64,000 bases of DNA from Stichopus chloronotus (taxonomy: Eukaryota; Echinodermata; Holothuroidea; Aspidochirotida; Stichopodidae): the NCBI GenBank assembly GCA_021234535.1, contig CM037832.1, positions 6,669,135 to 6,733,134 of the forward strand, given 5' to 3'. The position numbers were made by a program, and so were the translations under genes. The notes under the pieces are model-generated. The model was not told where the DNA came from. It saw only the letters and a program-made list of their open reading frames with translations, and searched no databases. This document shows positions 1 through 28,600 of the stretch, piece after piece. Every line of letters starts with the position of its first letter. The stretch's first letter is position 1.

Positions 1-1368
1 AAATGAAAATAAGTTCGTCTAAGCCAAGTAAAAAAAAAAACAAGTTTCTCGTCCCTGCTTGCATGCTTTTCAAGCCACATGAATTTTTTTTTTTAATTGA
101 CAATGTCTTGTTCTGACCTTGGAAATTATCTCTCCAAGTTTTTAGGAATGTTTTTTTTGTCTTTAATAAGCCCTGTAGGTCTTTTCCTGAAGGAAAAAAG
201 AAAGGGCTACCAACTCAAAGTTTTTTTTCAGTTTTTCAGAAGTTGCACATATTGAAGCAAATAAATAAAGCCTTCTGTAAACAGTTGCCATTGTGGAATA
301 TCCAAGTTGCCACCATTACATTGCACAGAATTGGCCAAAGTATGATGATTTCAGTATAAGCTGTCACAGTAAACCAGTTAATATATTATGGCTGAAACTG
401 GTAATAAACAATTCCTATTTGGTTTGATTATTGCATTGAAAAATAGTAATATAAAAAGTGAGTAATATCATAAAAATTGAAGATAATTGTGACATGTTTA
501 AAATAATTATGAAATATTGAAAGTTTAAGTGGAAGATCTGTGGAAACATCAGTCAGGATCCAAGAGAAATAAAGTTTCTGTGGTTGCAGTAGCATTTAAG
601 TATTGCACTCAGGCCTCCCTCAAAAGTAATGCCTGTGTCTTAGATGTGGGGGGATTAATTATAAATGAATTGCTATTGTTAGGCCTATGATAATACTGAT
701 TTGCCTTTGAATACCATGAAAGCTCATATGTGAATATGGGTTATTGATATATCTGTAAATGATTTTATGTGGTATGTGGTTCTTGGTAAGTTGGTACAAA
801 CCTACATGTCAAAGCATTGTTCTGAGCGAGTTTCTTGTTAAAGGATTACCTGACTTTAATGACGTTGCTAGGCGAAGTATATTGAACTGAAAATGTTGAA
901 TAAAGGAAAAATACCTGTGAGCTGTAGGTTATCTTCACACAATTGGTGTTAAAGTATTAGCATTAATTTTCTGTGCACTCTCTCCATCAAAATAACAGCC
1001 CCTTGGTTACACTGTCTTGTCATCCCTGCAATATTTACTACTGTGTCTTAAAAAATAGTTTTGCTAACAGAGCATGGTAACAGAGCATAGAGAAGCTGAA
1101 GAAAAAATAGTAGCAGGCAATATGAAGGGATGCTCTTTTGTTTCACTATTGCAAATTTGTTGAAAATTATTAAATTTGACTTTCATTTGGGTTATTAGTT
1201 CTGTTTTTTTTCTTATTTTGTTGATAGTCGAGGTGCCAGTTGAAATAATTTGCATTGTTTTTATACACGAGTGGACAAAGGAGAAGTGTTTAATTGGGAC
1301 AAGTCTTCCAAAGTTTGCAAGTTTCTCCCAGATAACTTGTCACTTGTATTGTCATCTTTTTTTTTCAG
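1..1368. other. PRPF4B upstream intron, no gene seen
   Basis: The next exon opens with the last base of a split codon, so this stretch should be intron, ending in the acceptor at 1361-1368. I looked for a short first exon encoding the conserved N terminus and found none with a convincing ATG and donor. The sequence is AT-rich with several homopolymer T runs. Confidence 0.6.
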
Positions 1369-16067
<14,699 letters not shown>

Positions 16068-19000
16068 ACCACTGAATAGAGAGGGTTGAAAATAGGAATT
16101 TGAGTCCGAACGTTTGCGCTCAGAAATGATGGATAATGTGACACAATGTAAAAGCTGTTAATTATTGAAGTTAACGAGATGGAGTCTGCGATATGATTGT
16201 GTATTCTCTTCTTGTAGAAGAATTAACTGCAAAAAAAAAAGAAATTTATTTGCCATATTCAGAGTTTGTTATTATCTTCTCAGGCATGTTGTTGGGGCTT
16301 TAGATCTGGTTTCATCTCATTAAATCACTTTGAATTTATATCCAAAGATTTTATGGCAAGGAAGCAGATTATATATTGATGGATGGTTACCGTGGGTTTG
16401 TCAAGTGAAGTGTGGTATTGGTTGGCAAGTGTCAGATACTCGATACTCCATGACTTATCTAATATCTTCGCTTCTTTGAAAGTAGTGAGTAATATTATGT
16501 TGAAACTCTTACAGAGGGCGCTAGATAAAACCTGTTCAATCTCTGAACTTCAGTAGATTTGTTAAGCATCAATTGAGTATCACAGGTGAGGAAGTGGAAG
16601 TCAGTTACACCAGCCTTTAGCCTGTCGTAGGGTGTCGAATGGCGACAACGGCATTGTGACCAATTGAGTCACTGAGCAGCCGAGGTGTGTCCTCAAATGG
16701 TCTCCCTCTCTCAGTGGAGAAGACTTCCTTCATTGATGATGCCTAGTCCTGTTGATTGTCGAATGCATTTGAAAGGTGGTAGTCCCTAAGAAAGATTAAT
16801 GATTTACATGAAAGATACTGAAGAAAAAGTGCTGGTATAATCTATCCCTTGCAGATTATTGTTTGTCAGGCAGGGGTTGGTCGTTAGGAATTGGCCATAA
16901 CACGACCCAAAACTAATTTTGTCGTCTTGTGGTCTCTCTGTACCATGAACACAAGGCGCTTTGATTTTGAGATGGCTGGGTTTGATGAAGCAGATGAATT
17001 CCAGTCATTTGGAAGAAAGAACAAGATGATTATTTTTGTTGTTTTCTCTCCTCAGGAGTGTGGTGCCGAGGCCACTACGGCTATTCCAACTTCAATCAGG
17101 AAAGGCCTACATGAGCCCATGGTTAGAAAAGATGTGTGAGCAACATAAGTTAACTTAAATGATAAGAATCGACAAGCATCCTTAAAATGCTTATCAAATG
17201 AAGATCTTCTGCATCTGGGAGTAAAATGTCTAATTGCAAATTAAGTCCGAATTGAAAACTTTTCATTTAGATTTAATGTGCAATGCAAATCTCTTCTCTT
17301 ACCACAAGTTTCTCTTTCAGAAATATCTGTTTGCCATTGTTACAAAAGGAAATCCTTCGCAAAATTTCGAGATGGGATAATAATTTTGTTAATTGATCAT
17401 ACATGGTGTATTTTATGCCACAGACTTTTCTGGTGGATTTGAACATTCCGAGATAAAAGAATAGGTAGTTATGGTATTAATGTGAGACAGTTTGTTTTTC
17501 TTTGTCAGTTGTGTAGTGTATACTTGAAGTTCTACAGGAACCTTTAGTATCAGAAAGAACACGAAATGCCTGTAAGATTGAGGTTAATTTTCCTTGTAGG
17601 TATTGTCAGATTTGTAGTTTACATCACATTCACTCCTATAGTATTGAAGTTAAACAATTTTCTTATGTAGAAGCCAGTCCTATTGAACAAAATATGTGTG
17701 AAGACAGGAATGTTTTCGAAAACCTCCAGTGAAAATTTATGCACTTCATCAAAACTTTAGCAAAGGAGTACAAAAATTGTGAATTGGACAGATAACATTT
17801 GTCCTGGAGGTATTAAATGAGAGTGCTAAATTAGCAGTATTTTGGATGGTGCTGCTAAAATGGCTCCTGGCATTTTTGCCCTTGGGGAATTTGTCACTTT
17901 CAGTAAAATAGCTTCTCAAGGACTCATGAATGAGTGCTTTGGTAAAGGGATCACTAAAGTGTGGAAATAATTAAATGTGTCTTATTTTCTTATTTCCATC
18001 AATTGGAACTTTTATTATGTACCTCCACTGCTTCTTGTTTCAAGTATTTTCTCATCAGTTTTGGAACTTTTGCAGAGGATGCCATCATCAGGAGGTAAAA
18101 TTTAGAACTTGGGCGAATAGAACTAATTTTTCATTGTTGATTGGTTTGACAAAATAACAGACAAATTTTCTTAAAAGTTATTTTGATACAAACACCAAGT
18201 CAGATGAAAAAATTGATGATGGGCATCTTTGGAAAAGTTCCAAATATTTCAGTTTATATTAGTAGTTTTAAAATTTTTTGAACCCACTATTTTCCATAGC
18301 TCCATCAACTGTCCTGGGATTTGGAGCCGAGAGAAAGAGAGGTATCACAGGGTGTCAACGATAGGTGTGTCTCCACCTACAACTTGTATTGAAAGGGTAA
18401 TGTACTATTTTGTAGTAGGCCCACCCACCAATAATGGGTTTTGTATGATTTTGTCTGCCTACCGTCCTGTGGTTGTAGTGAATCTGGCAGAACCTTTCCT
18501 TGTGTTTAAAAAAAAACAGTATTTTAACATTGTTAAAAGCCCCCTCCGACAACTTGCAGATTGAAATTTCCCATTGCAACTCAAAGAATTTATTCTCCTT
18601 GTTGTTGATGAGAACAAGCATCTGGTGAAAAATCCAGCTGAGATCTCAGAAGATCCGCTGTGGTCTAACTTCAGCATGTAACATTTCTACGTAGCAAGTT
18701 GTCTATAATTATATGGGGGTTGTGATCAGTTGTTCCCACGATAGTTTCAGTATACCAGAGCTGAACACGTTGTTCTCCAAGGTTTTGCTATCACAGACTT
18801 GCCAACCTCAGAAGTAGCAAACCGTGAGATTCTTGCAAGAAAACATGGAAATCACATTTTAAACTCAGAGATTTTAAAGGAGCTTTAACACTGATGAAGA
18901 GTGGTTTTTAAACTAAGAAGATTTGGATTTTTGTCGTAAATTGATCAATTTTCTCACAACAGTACACTTGATTCAATAATAACTTACAACAGTGATGGAA

Positions 19001-20622
19001 AGCATGTATCTTCGTCAAAATGAATGTCTCACGTTGCATGAAAGTGTTTTTCACTGTGAGACAACACACAAAATTGTGAGACTCATGGTGAAACCATGAG
19101 AGTTGGCAAGTCTTGAGTCGAGATCAGAAATTCTGTGCCCGTTATTCCTTGGCAATGGTGTATTTGCCATGCATGGCCATGTTTCTCTCCCAGTTTTCAT
19201 GGCAAAATTCAGGACACTTTCAGTTAGGATACTGGGATCTGTACCAAATAATGCATGTGTCAATACTCATGTGAGAAAACGTTCCACCAACAAAGGGTTT
19301 GTAATTTTATTTGTATTGTAATTAAATTGTAAGTTTGGTGGACAGTCATGTAGGATCTTTGTTGGATCAATTTTAAGGTGGAGAGATCTGCTTGTAAGCC
19401 TGAAAATCTCGTTGGAAATTGACAAAGAAGGTAAAATGCTGAATTGCTGGAAAGTTTGTCGTCCATCAGATGAAAGTTCCGTCACTGATAACACCATTTG
19501 CAATGTTTCATTCAAGTATCTGGCATTAACTTTGCTTTGGTTTTGTGGTTGCCATTTGCAAATCTTTTAAGGATCTTTGAGACTTCAGTCACACTTTCTG
19601 TCAATGGATCTAGATAAAAGTTTTACCACACACTGTTAATTAACAGTAGCTCTGATTGGGTTATTTATGTATTCCCTCTTTCCATGAAGGTGGCTATGAT
19701 CTTTTGAAAGTTTTGCTGTTTGTGTGACTGAAAGTTACACTTCATCATTCCAGTCTACAAAGTGAAAGGATTGTGAACCTGTAAAATATGCTAAATAGTG
19801 TATTAAATTGCTTTAGGAAATTTTCATCTTTGTCAGAATATTTTTCAGTAAGTGAAGGGTATTGGTAAGTCCCCTGTCTGCCACCTCAGCTTGGTGTGTA
19901 TTTTGGTGACTTTTGTAAACTGATGTGTAAGTTCCCTGTCATAATTTAGTTTTCAACTTAAGTGGTGTAAATCACTTTCACGTGATGGGTCATGAGCATG
20001 AAATGGAAGAAAGATTGTTAATAAATTGATTTTTACATTTATCAGAAGTAATCTATACCTTCTTTTTATTTGCTTTCTCTCTCCCCTTCCGTTCTGGTGC
20101 TGGTTGTGCCTCTGAGCTATGTATGGAGGGAGAATCACGCCGCTACACACGGGTGAATCCTGACATTGTCAGCAAGATGAAAGAAAAGAAAGTGGTGTCA
20201 GTCTCAAACTTAATGTTGTCCTACAGAGTCTCAGGTTTGATATTTTAAAGTCCAAAGATATGTTTACATTTGGTCAGTTCATGTTAGTTCAAGTTGACAG
20301 ATACAGAAATCTGTCTGAGTGTCTTCAACACAAACTGATGTAATATCGCTAATATTTCAAAAACAGGAGATGCAAATGATGTTTATGACTCACCAATGCA
20401 CCACACCAGTTAAAAAAAAACAAAGTGCTAAAATAAATTTGAATTTAGGGGAGGAATGACACATCACTTTTATTGAAAAGCTCTGGCCCAGATATTGACT
20501 TAGATAAGTGTACACATAACTACACTTTCTTATGTAGCAAATGTCCCAGTTGTGTACATTCTTCAAGTTGAAGGAGAATGCTGTTGTAACGTAGCGTCAA
20601 CCTGTAGTCCGTCCACGTCTGC

Positions 20623-20775
20623 TTAAAGGTCGTGTGACGTGAAAAGAGCTAGCTTCATTCAGAAGTTGCAGAATGAAACCCTGAATGACAGTCTGTTGGA
20701 ATTGTGTCTATCTACTGCTGTGTTTGAGATACAACTTTTCAAAGTTTGGCAAAAATACAAAACAGATGACATGGA
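20623..20775 (+). repeat. Dispersed repeat, copy 1 (partner at 29.3 kb, opposite strand)
   Basis: The segment contains AAAAGAGCTAGCTTCATTC, GAATGAAACCCTGAATG, AACTTTTCAAA and CAAAACAGATG in order. All four recur in the same order, with small changes, on the minus strand at 29341-29506. The family is not identified and no terminal inverted repeats are obvious. Confidence 0.65.
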
Positions 20776-21985
20776 GCGTCGCATGGTGTCAGTAGTTTGT
20801 TTGTTAACCCCCTAATATATTGTCTTTGCCAATGTTTATTCATGGGCGCAGGTGTGAGACAGGAATTTGCCTGTAAAATTGGCAATATTTGATGGCATTT
20901 ATGGCTGTTTCAGTGACTTATACACCCACTGCTCCAAAATGTGATTTTTATGTCACACAACATTTAAATGCTTTCAAGATAAATATCTAGAAAACCTCAA
21001 AAGTAAGCCGTGTTGAAACAAATTTAACTCTACCCTTGTGATTGGTTATGTTAAGTACATTGGGGGTGGTTTTCCCATATAATGCTTGTTTGTTTTAGAT
21101 TGCTGCCGTAGCGATTCATCTGAAAGTTGTTAAAAATGTTGCCTCAAAGGGATGGAAACTGAAAGATGGTAATGTTCTAGAATGAACAAAACTGATGGGC
21201 GTTAAATATCAGGAACACAAGTATTGTGCTATGTCTCTCAGAGGAGAATAAGTGAATGACCTGTCAGAGGAGGAAAGGTAGTCGTAATCATCCTTCAGAT
21301 GACCATCCCGGTTGAAAAAAAAACATGGTGTATGTTCAAATTTTTAATAATTATGTGTCTCACGCCATTGTGTTTTGTGTCAACAAAGCAACCTCTGGGT
21401 CATAATTACTGCTATTTATTTTCTCACAACTCCCCGTCCCCCATCTGTAACATGAGTCTTTGCTTCTTGTATCGGTCCTAAATTCTTCAAATCGTTAAAG
21501 CAATTAAAGGTTGTGGGTTCAGACTAGGATTGTGATCACATGGAACATTTAACAAATTTAGAACTGCATTATTGTCAGTATTGTGCTGTGTATACTTTTT
21601 GTATGACATGATGTAAAACAGACAGCAAAAAAAAAAAAAAAAATGAATAGCCAAAGACAAATGTTTGGTGATCTACTACTTTCTTTCATGATTTTTATGT
21701 CTTCATGAAAAGGTACATGTAGAGATGTGCTCCAAATTTAAATTAGAATGTTTCAAATAGACACCTCAACTTTTTACCCTTAGTAGTCATAGACAGCAGT
21801 CAAACTGAATTCACTGCAGCAATAAAATGGAATATAAAGCAGATGCTAACAAGGAATGGCTTTGAAGCTTACCTGTGTCTCAATTTTAAATAAAAAAGAT
21901 TTTTAAAAACAATACAAATTGACAATATCAAGAAGATAACAAGGATTAATTTTAATTAACACATAATGCCTTTACAACTAGCCAC

Positions 21986-21991
21986 TTTATT
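21986..21991 (-). terminator. Candidate KIF15 poly(A) signal
   Basis: AATAAA on the minus strand, about 530 bases after the KIF15 stop. A second AATAAA lies only 44 bases after the stop (22468-22473). Which is used cannot be told from sequence alone. Confidence 0.35.
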
Positions 21992-22516
21992 ACCATTCTG
22001 AATCCCCCCCCCCCCCCCGCTTAAAAGATCCAGGACTGTTCTCGTCTGCATCAGCTACACAGTATTAATATCAAACAATTCCATATGATCTTAGACTATC
22101 AATTGGTCCCTTTTGTAAGAAGCCAGGTTGATCTTCAAAGAGCAGCTAGGGAACAGAGTGCCATCTATATGGAACTCAAATATCCATTAACAATGTACAA
22201 TAATCAACTTAAAGAATAAAACATTAAATTTACATTACACCAAATCACAAGTAAATGCTACTTTCACCTTAAAAGAAAAAAAAAAAAAAGGGAAAAATAC
22301 ATTGATATGGACAGATGACAACTTGCAGCTTATCTTCACTCCCTTTAAACTTTAAAACTGTAAACTTCCCGTTTGACTTCTGCATTTCATCATACAGGCG
22401 TGCAGGGTATGTTTTTTTCCTCAAAGGTAGCATTTCGCCAGCTCAGCGGTCCTAAGAGATACCAAGTTTTATTGTATGGTGATGGTGTCGCTTCAGAGCC
22501 CAGCATGATTCAGAAG

Positions 22517-22657
22517 TCAGCATTCGGCAGGATTACAGTTTTCCTTTTGTTGCACGAGGGGCTGGTGACTTTTTAATGGGCTTAAGCCAAACCTCTTTCT
22601 GGTGTGCTCAAGTTCCTGCTTGAATCTGGTGGCATCCTGGTGAGATTTCTTCAGTTG
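22517..22657 (-). CDS. KIF15: KIF15 exon 33: last coding exon with KEN motif
   Basis: A good pyrimidine-rich acceptor (TTTTGTTTCCATAG) opens a 46-codon frame to TGA. It begins with coiled-coil-like [20 protein letters not shown], then FGLSPLK and QQKENCNP. Joining to exon 32 is in phase and continues the heptad pattern. This tail is not one I recall in vertebrates, so the assignment rests on position, phase, splice signals and coiled-coil continuity. Confidence 0.68.
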   Translation of the reverse strand, partial: QLKKSHQDATRFKQELEHTRKRFGLSPLKSHQPLVQQKENCNPAEC

Positions 22658-25600
22658 CTATGGAAACAAAAGAAAATGGCCACTTGTATTTAAATCAGTG
22701 AAAGTGAAAGAGATCCCATCTCTGCATACCACTGTGTTTATCCGACAGAAATACTTTTTCAAAATGTAACTTTTCAAATGTAGTTCATTAAGAGCTCAGT
22801 GGAATGGCGTACAGGCCATGCATCTGTTTTTTTTTTTAATTGTGACAATGACACTTAAACTTTCTACCAAGATGTTTAAAATCTTGCAGTATAGTTTTTG
22901 AATCTTATTTTAGCTAGAAAGTCTCTAAGAACAGTTAAGGTTATATTTTTGAAGGACTGCTTCATGAGAGACTGAATTCGTATTAAACACTTCGTGATTT
23001 GATAACAGAAGAATATGTTGTGCCAATGCACAAAGAACAAGATTTGAGATAGTTGACCTATACCTTAGTGCACCTAACACTCATTGTAAGTGATATGTAT
23101 TCTCAAGCCAATATAGCCACCACCAAAGTCCTGGACTTAGATTTGTGGCTGTTTTCTGGTGCCACTGGAGTTTGTAACCTCCAGCAAGTGACAAGTAATT
23201 GGTTGTACCTTTGAGGAATATTTGGTGTGTATATTGTCCACAATTGTGCTAACTTTCACTGTATCATTTTGCCCATGGTGAAAATAATTATTCCACATTG
23301 GAAGCCATAAGCCATGACCAGAAACAAGGTAATAACTTTTGAACAGGTGATCTTTCACTGGAAATGATCCATTCTCTAAGTTATCTCTTCATACAAAATG
23401 TTGTTTGTATGATAAATACGTTCGTCTACCCTTCAAAGTCTCAAACCAGGGAGAATAAAGAAAAAGAGAAACTGAGCCTATTCATATTTCTCATGTATTT
23501 TCTTTAATATCTGAATTATTCTTTATTTTCCTACAGAATCAGTGAAGAATCAATATTTGCCTCCCATATGATTTTATTTTATATAAACTCCTGTCATACA
23601 TATATATCCTACAAGTGTTGATTCCAATTTTTTTTACCAAAATGTTAACGTGCTGTTTTGATTTGGCACCTTTGTCTGTCCTTTTTTTTTTTTTTGGTGA
23701 CATTGTATCAGTGATAGTCTGTCCTATTGCAGGGTATATCAAATCTGTATGGTTTGGAAAGCATGTAACAATTGAAGAAATTTGACACAATAGAGTTGAA
23801 AACTTTCCCAGGCCCTCAAGAACTCTGTTTCCTCTGTTTTACACCTCTACCACGACTATATATAGCTAACTACCAGTCAAATTGTTCCTTCGACAGGAAG
23901 TTACACTGCCTACATTTTCCTACAAAAGTAGCAAGTCATAGGTAGAAATATGTCTGAGCATGTTTTGTTTTTTTTCTCCAAGAGCACTTATAAAATACGA
24001 ATACATCTCCAGTATTTCAATCCTGTCATATCATTTTTCCTCTCCTCTTATGTGATAGGTATGATAAGATTATAGCATGGAGTACCTAATGAAGGATGGT
24101 CACTGAGGATTTTTATTACATACAGTGCTGTCATGTGTGCTTTTATGGCACACCTACTCAATGGCTGCACAAAGTTGCAGTCCCCAATCTTGAAATAAAA
24201 TGTGAAATCTCTCGCCTCACGAGGTGCAAAGACGGAAACCGTTTCCCATAATTTAGGAATATTCACATTAGTTTGTTTAACTACTCATGGTCGTAAAAGT
24301 TGCAGCGATTGATAGAGTTGCTTGACAGTCCATGGAGGACTCGGCCAAACATTCCTGCAGTCCACTGCTGTTCATTCTTCTTGTCTTTGGAAGTATCCTT
24401 CCTTTGACATAGCTTGGTGCAGTACAAAACCACACCACAAGAGAGCCACACCATGACAGTCCCAAGTAGCAGCATTTCTTACATTTAGACAGAGATGTTG
24501 CCCCTTCAAAATATCAACTGCTTTAAACTCTCGGACTTATATTTTATTTTGACTTTGAGAAAACAAGGGGGGCAGTGAAGAGATATTGAAGGTTGCATCA
24601 TATGATAAGACGATGGTAACGTTTGTCTGTTTTGGATTCCTGTACAGTCTTAGATCCATAAAGACATTAATTACTCTTTTACAAAATGAAGAGCTCGGCT
24701 TGATGTCTCTACCTCTCTCAAATCATTATTTTCCTTCTTCAGTTTAACATGATACTGTATCTTCTGTTTAAAGTTTTGGTGGCCGACCAGCTTGGCATTC
24801 TCAACCTCCAGCTCTTCATTCTTTTTCTCCAGTTTGCTCATCGTCTGTGAGTGAATGAACAAAAACACCGTATGACTCGTTCGCTTTCAAGCGAATTACA
24901 TGCATTCCTTTGCTAACCTCCCCCCCCCCTCATCACCTCCATACTTCAACTAGTATAGCACCTTTGATATCAAACAGATCTGTGTGAAGCACGGAGTACA
25001 AGCTGATGAAGGGATGTGTGCTTAGGGAAATAACAATGAATTGGTGTTTCTGGGGTGAGAAATTTTGCCGCAAAGCAAAAATTCAGAGGAAATGTATTTT
25101 ATGCGGGAGTCAACCTCAAAGTGACATATTTTCATGTACATATAGTTTTGATGGTGCATTCATTTACATCAAACATGAATAAATCTTGTGTGGCAAATCA
25201 ACTTGAGAAACAAAATATTTTTTACTGTAGCAATATTTTTGTTATAATCGTTTTCATATGAAAGTCTGAAAAATGTCAGAATGGTGGGTTTTCCAAATGT
25301 CACTAAAAGTACCATGGCAGAAAGGTGATACTTTTTTGCTGTATTGATTTACCATGGGTGACCCACTAATCAAAGACTACTTTCAAACTCATTTGCAAAA
25401 AAATTGATGACTACAAAATGCAGGATTAGATTCAGCAGAGATTTAGTTGATCACTTACTGCCTTAAAGGGAAATAGGGCGTTTAGAATACACCAACATGA
25501 CATACAAAAGAAAATAGCTTTAATCATTGTTAAACCATTGTCTCATCAATAAACATCTACCAAAGCTTCATCTCCTCAAAACATTATGCATCTCATGAGT

Positions 25601-28600
25601 AATGGAAGATGCATCATTTTAATTTTGAAAGTTTGGGTGAACAAATTAGTGTTGAGCAACAAATGACTGAATTTCTATGTGTGGGAATCGTATTTCTTGA
25701 AAAGAAGACTACTGTCCTTCCTTATTTTGAATAATCATCCTATGTCCTGAAACATTGGTTTTAAAAATATGGATGTTTTCTCTAAAACAAACGCCCTATT
25801 TCCCTTTAATATGAACATGTAAATGCGCAAAATAACAGTTCTGCAATGGCAATAAATTGCAATAAAAGTTCATTTTGGTAACAATTCTTTGTACTTTCTT
25901 CATGTGAAATTGTGCATCCTTTACTTCAAAATGATTTTGCTGAGGTGGAGATTAGTAGTCCATGTGATGGTAGAAGAGATGGCATTGGGTGAGGAGAACG
26001 TTATGTTGTTAGGCAAAACTACGGTACATGGAGGGCGCTCTTCTACTGTTATGTACGGAATATTCAAGGAGTGCAGACAGCTGTTTCGAGTTCAAACCAA
26101 CTCACCGTAGTTTGCCTCGCTTTTTCTTCCAGAGCCACTTCCAGTTTCGATCTCAATTCTTGTTTTTCTTCAAAGTGAGTTTTTTCCAAAGCTTTTACTC
26201 TAGTATAGCCCAAAAAAAAATGATAAGGAAGCAATATCAAATGTGTACAAGTAATGAAGAATAGGTATTGTTGTTGTCACAACCTGCACCTCAAACAAGT
26301 TTCCACAATGGTTATCATTGATCAGGTATCTGTGGGGGGAGGGGGCATTTTAAGTAGTGTTTGCGTTTACCCGAACAACGTTGTTAGGGACCGGTTCCCA
26401 GATCCAAATTTACATTAACGTACATTAAAAGTGAGCCAAAATTCAGCATGCCAATGAACACTTCAGTGGTCATGCCCGTATGAAAGATAAATGGTACTAT
26501 GTTACCATGGGAAGCAAAATGTCAAATTATGTATTCACCTCAAACTCCTAGCCATATGAAAGTTGTGCTTTGGGGATTCACAGGTGGCTATACCCGCTAG
26601 CAACAGACTACAGTATGGGCCCCCAGACATGAATTTTGGATCCACTACAATCACTACTTTTACCACCTACACTGATACCAGGAGGCATTATTATCTGAGG
26701 ACGGATATGTAGTCTTTTGTATGTATGCATTTGAGAGTCAAAGCAGAGGCTGCATACACTCCTTGCCAAAGTTCTATTGACAATAACATCACAGTGTCAT
26801 GTACACAGAGACTCGAGGCACTGAATTACCACATGTAAAAATGGAAAATAAAAGGAGGTACTAAGAGGAAAACAGATGGCCACAAGGAAGGTCAGAAAAA
26901 TAATGATGGGTTAACACGCTGGTTTTAAAGAAGAGTCCTTAACATGCAGAAGCAAGTCATTCCAGTCTTGACTGATTAATCCTTGAGAAGGTTTGATAAC
27001 CATAACAGTAACTGACAGTAGAAGACACAGTTACACAACAGAGCAGTAACAAAGCTCTTACAAAGGCAACGTGTACATTCATCTTCATAAATTTATAGAC
27101 CATGATACATAACAAGACTGGAAAATAGGCTTGCCTTGGCTTTATGTAAAACTGGGAACAGAGGTTATTACAAAAAGCACCAACTACATTATGAAACACA
27201 CCCAAGACCATTAAATATTTGGCCTCCCATATGGTTTCCAGTGTCGATAGCTTGACAGTGTGTATGTAGATGCATCGTCATCTGGTGTCAACCAAGCATT
27301 TGATAGTTCTTACCTCTCCAGCTCGCTTTGAAGTTGATTCATGTCTTCCTCCAGAATCTCGTCGTTCATCTCAAGTTTCACAATTCTAAAAACGCGGTTA
27401 GAGGAGAACAACAAAAGAGATGTGATGTCTCTGATAAAACCCCAATATGATTCATATTAAAGAAATGCAAATGAATATGTGCACAATGCCACAGTATATA
27501 TTTAAATGGACATGGAAAAAAAGGTTGATTTTTCAAAGTGAAGATAATCAATTTCACATTCTACCATTCCCTTGTTGCCCCCTCCTCCTCTGCTGCTACG
27601 ATAGTAACACTGACAATGTGTTTCTCTTTGAAGGCTCCAATGCTACTTGAAAGCTTTCATGTGTCATTACTTTGTGTTTGAATCCTTCCCAATGAAGCAT
27701 TGTTAATGGATGTGTTTTAGAAGCAATTTCTCAAAGCTGTCGCACCCCCCTTCTTCGCAGCCAGCTTCGTAGCTAGCATGCATGTTGCGATGGTGATCGC
27801 CGCTAAACAGCATGCTTTAAATTACTCACTTGTTTTGAAGCTTCAAATTCTGTTCTTTCAATTCTTCACTTTCACTGATGGCCTCAGTCATTACTTTCAG
27901 TTTATCTTCCAGTGTTTTTAATTTGGTCTGTAAGACTTCTTCCCTGTAAAGAAACAAGAAACAAACGGAAGATGAGTGTAATTTTAACTGTAAGAGCAGG
28001 CAAAGCAGTCAAATACTGTAATCAATTTATCTCTCTAGTTTCTCCTTCTCCATGCCCTTGAAAAAATAGAGCCCAGTGAAGAATAGGCCATTTACAGATA
28101 TCTACTTTATTGTCTTTATACTGTACTGGCTGTGGTCATGATTCACTATAGATATGGACAGTTTACTGTTTACGAAAGTGGATCTTTATTGGTTTCAAAT
28201 ACCCTCAGGCCTCAGACTGTTGGATGTGCATCTCTCCTGGAGTAGCAAGTGTTAGGTTCGCACCTTGAAGGACAAAAACTGTGCTGTCTATTGTTTACAT
28301 GCAATCTTTTAAACGTAGTGTGCTAAATGTTGGAGCTAATGATGCAGAACTTTATTGGCCTGTGAATGACACGGACGAGTTACTATGAGATCACTGGTTC
28401 TTTAATTGGATCACACGATCATGATCAACATCATTCAAGCAAAATGCATGGTGATGAAGGTGGTGGTGAATGATTGTGATGATGAGATAGTGATGATGAT
28501 GATGATGATGATAAATGTGGCATTGATGATAAGGATCATGATACTAGAAACAAGGTACGGTGATGATACTGGTAATGATAAGGATCATGATAAGCTTGAT

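Larger units (their letters stand above)
16068..22516. other. Tail-to-tail intergenic / 3' UTR region
   Basis: Between the PRPF4B stop and the KIF15 stop I see no conserved coding segment on either strand. Possible plus-strand poly(A) signals for PRPF4B are ATTAAA at 16319 and AATAAA at 20020 and 21821. The last is so far downstream that the two transcripts could overlap. One dispersed repeat is listed separately (20,623). Short open frames here look random. Confidence 0.55.

Noticed and set aside
1250..1368. ATG at 1250 as the PRPF4B start
   Set aside because: The frame from it runs through a long T tract and an AG acceptor, and the encoded residues do not resemble a PRPF4B N terminus.
24277..24475. 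Minus-strand frames between KIF15 exons 32 and 33
   Set aside because: Hydrophobic, Cys/Trp-rich translations unlike the KIF15 tail, with no suitable acceptor/donor pair; treated as intron.
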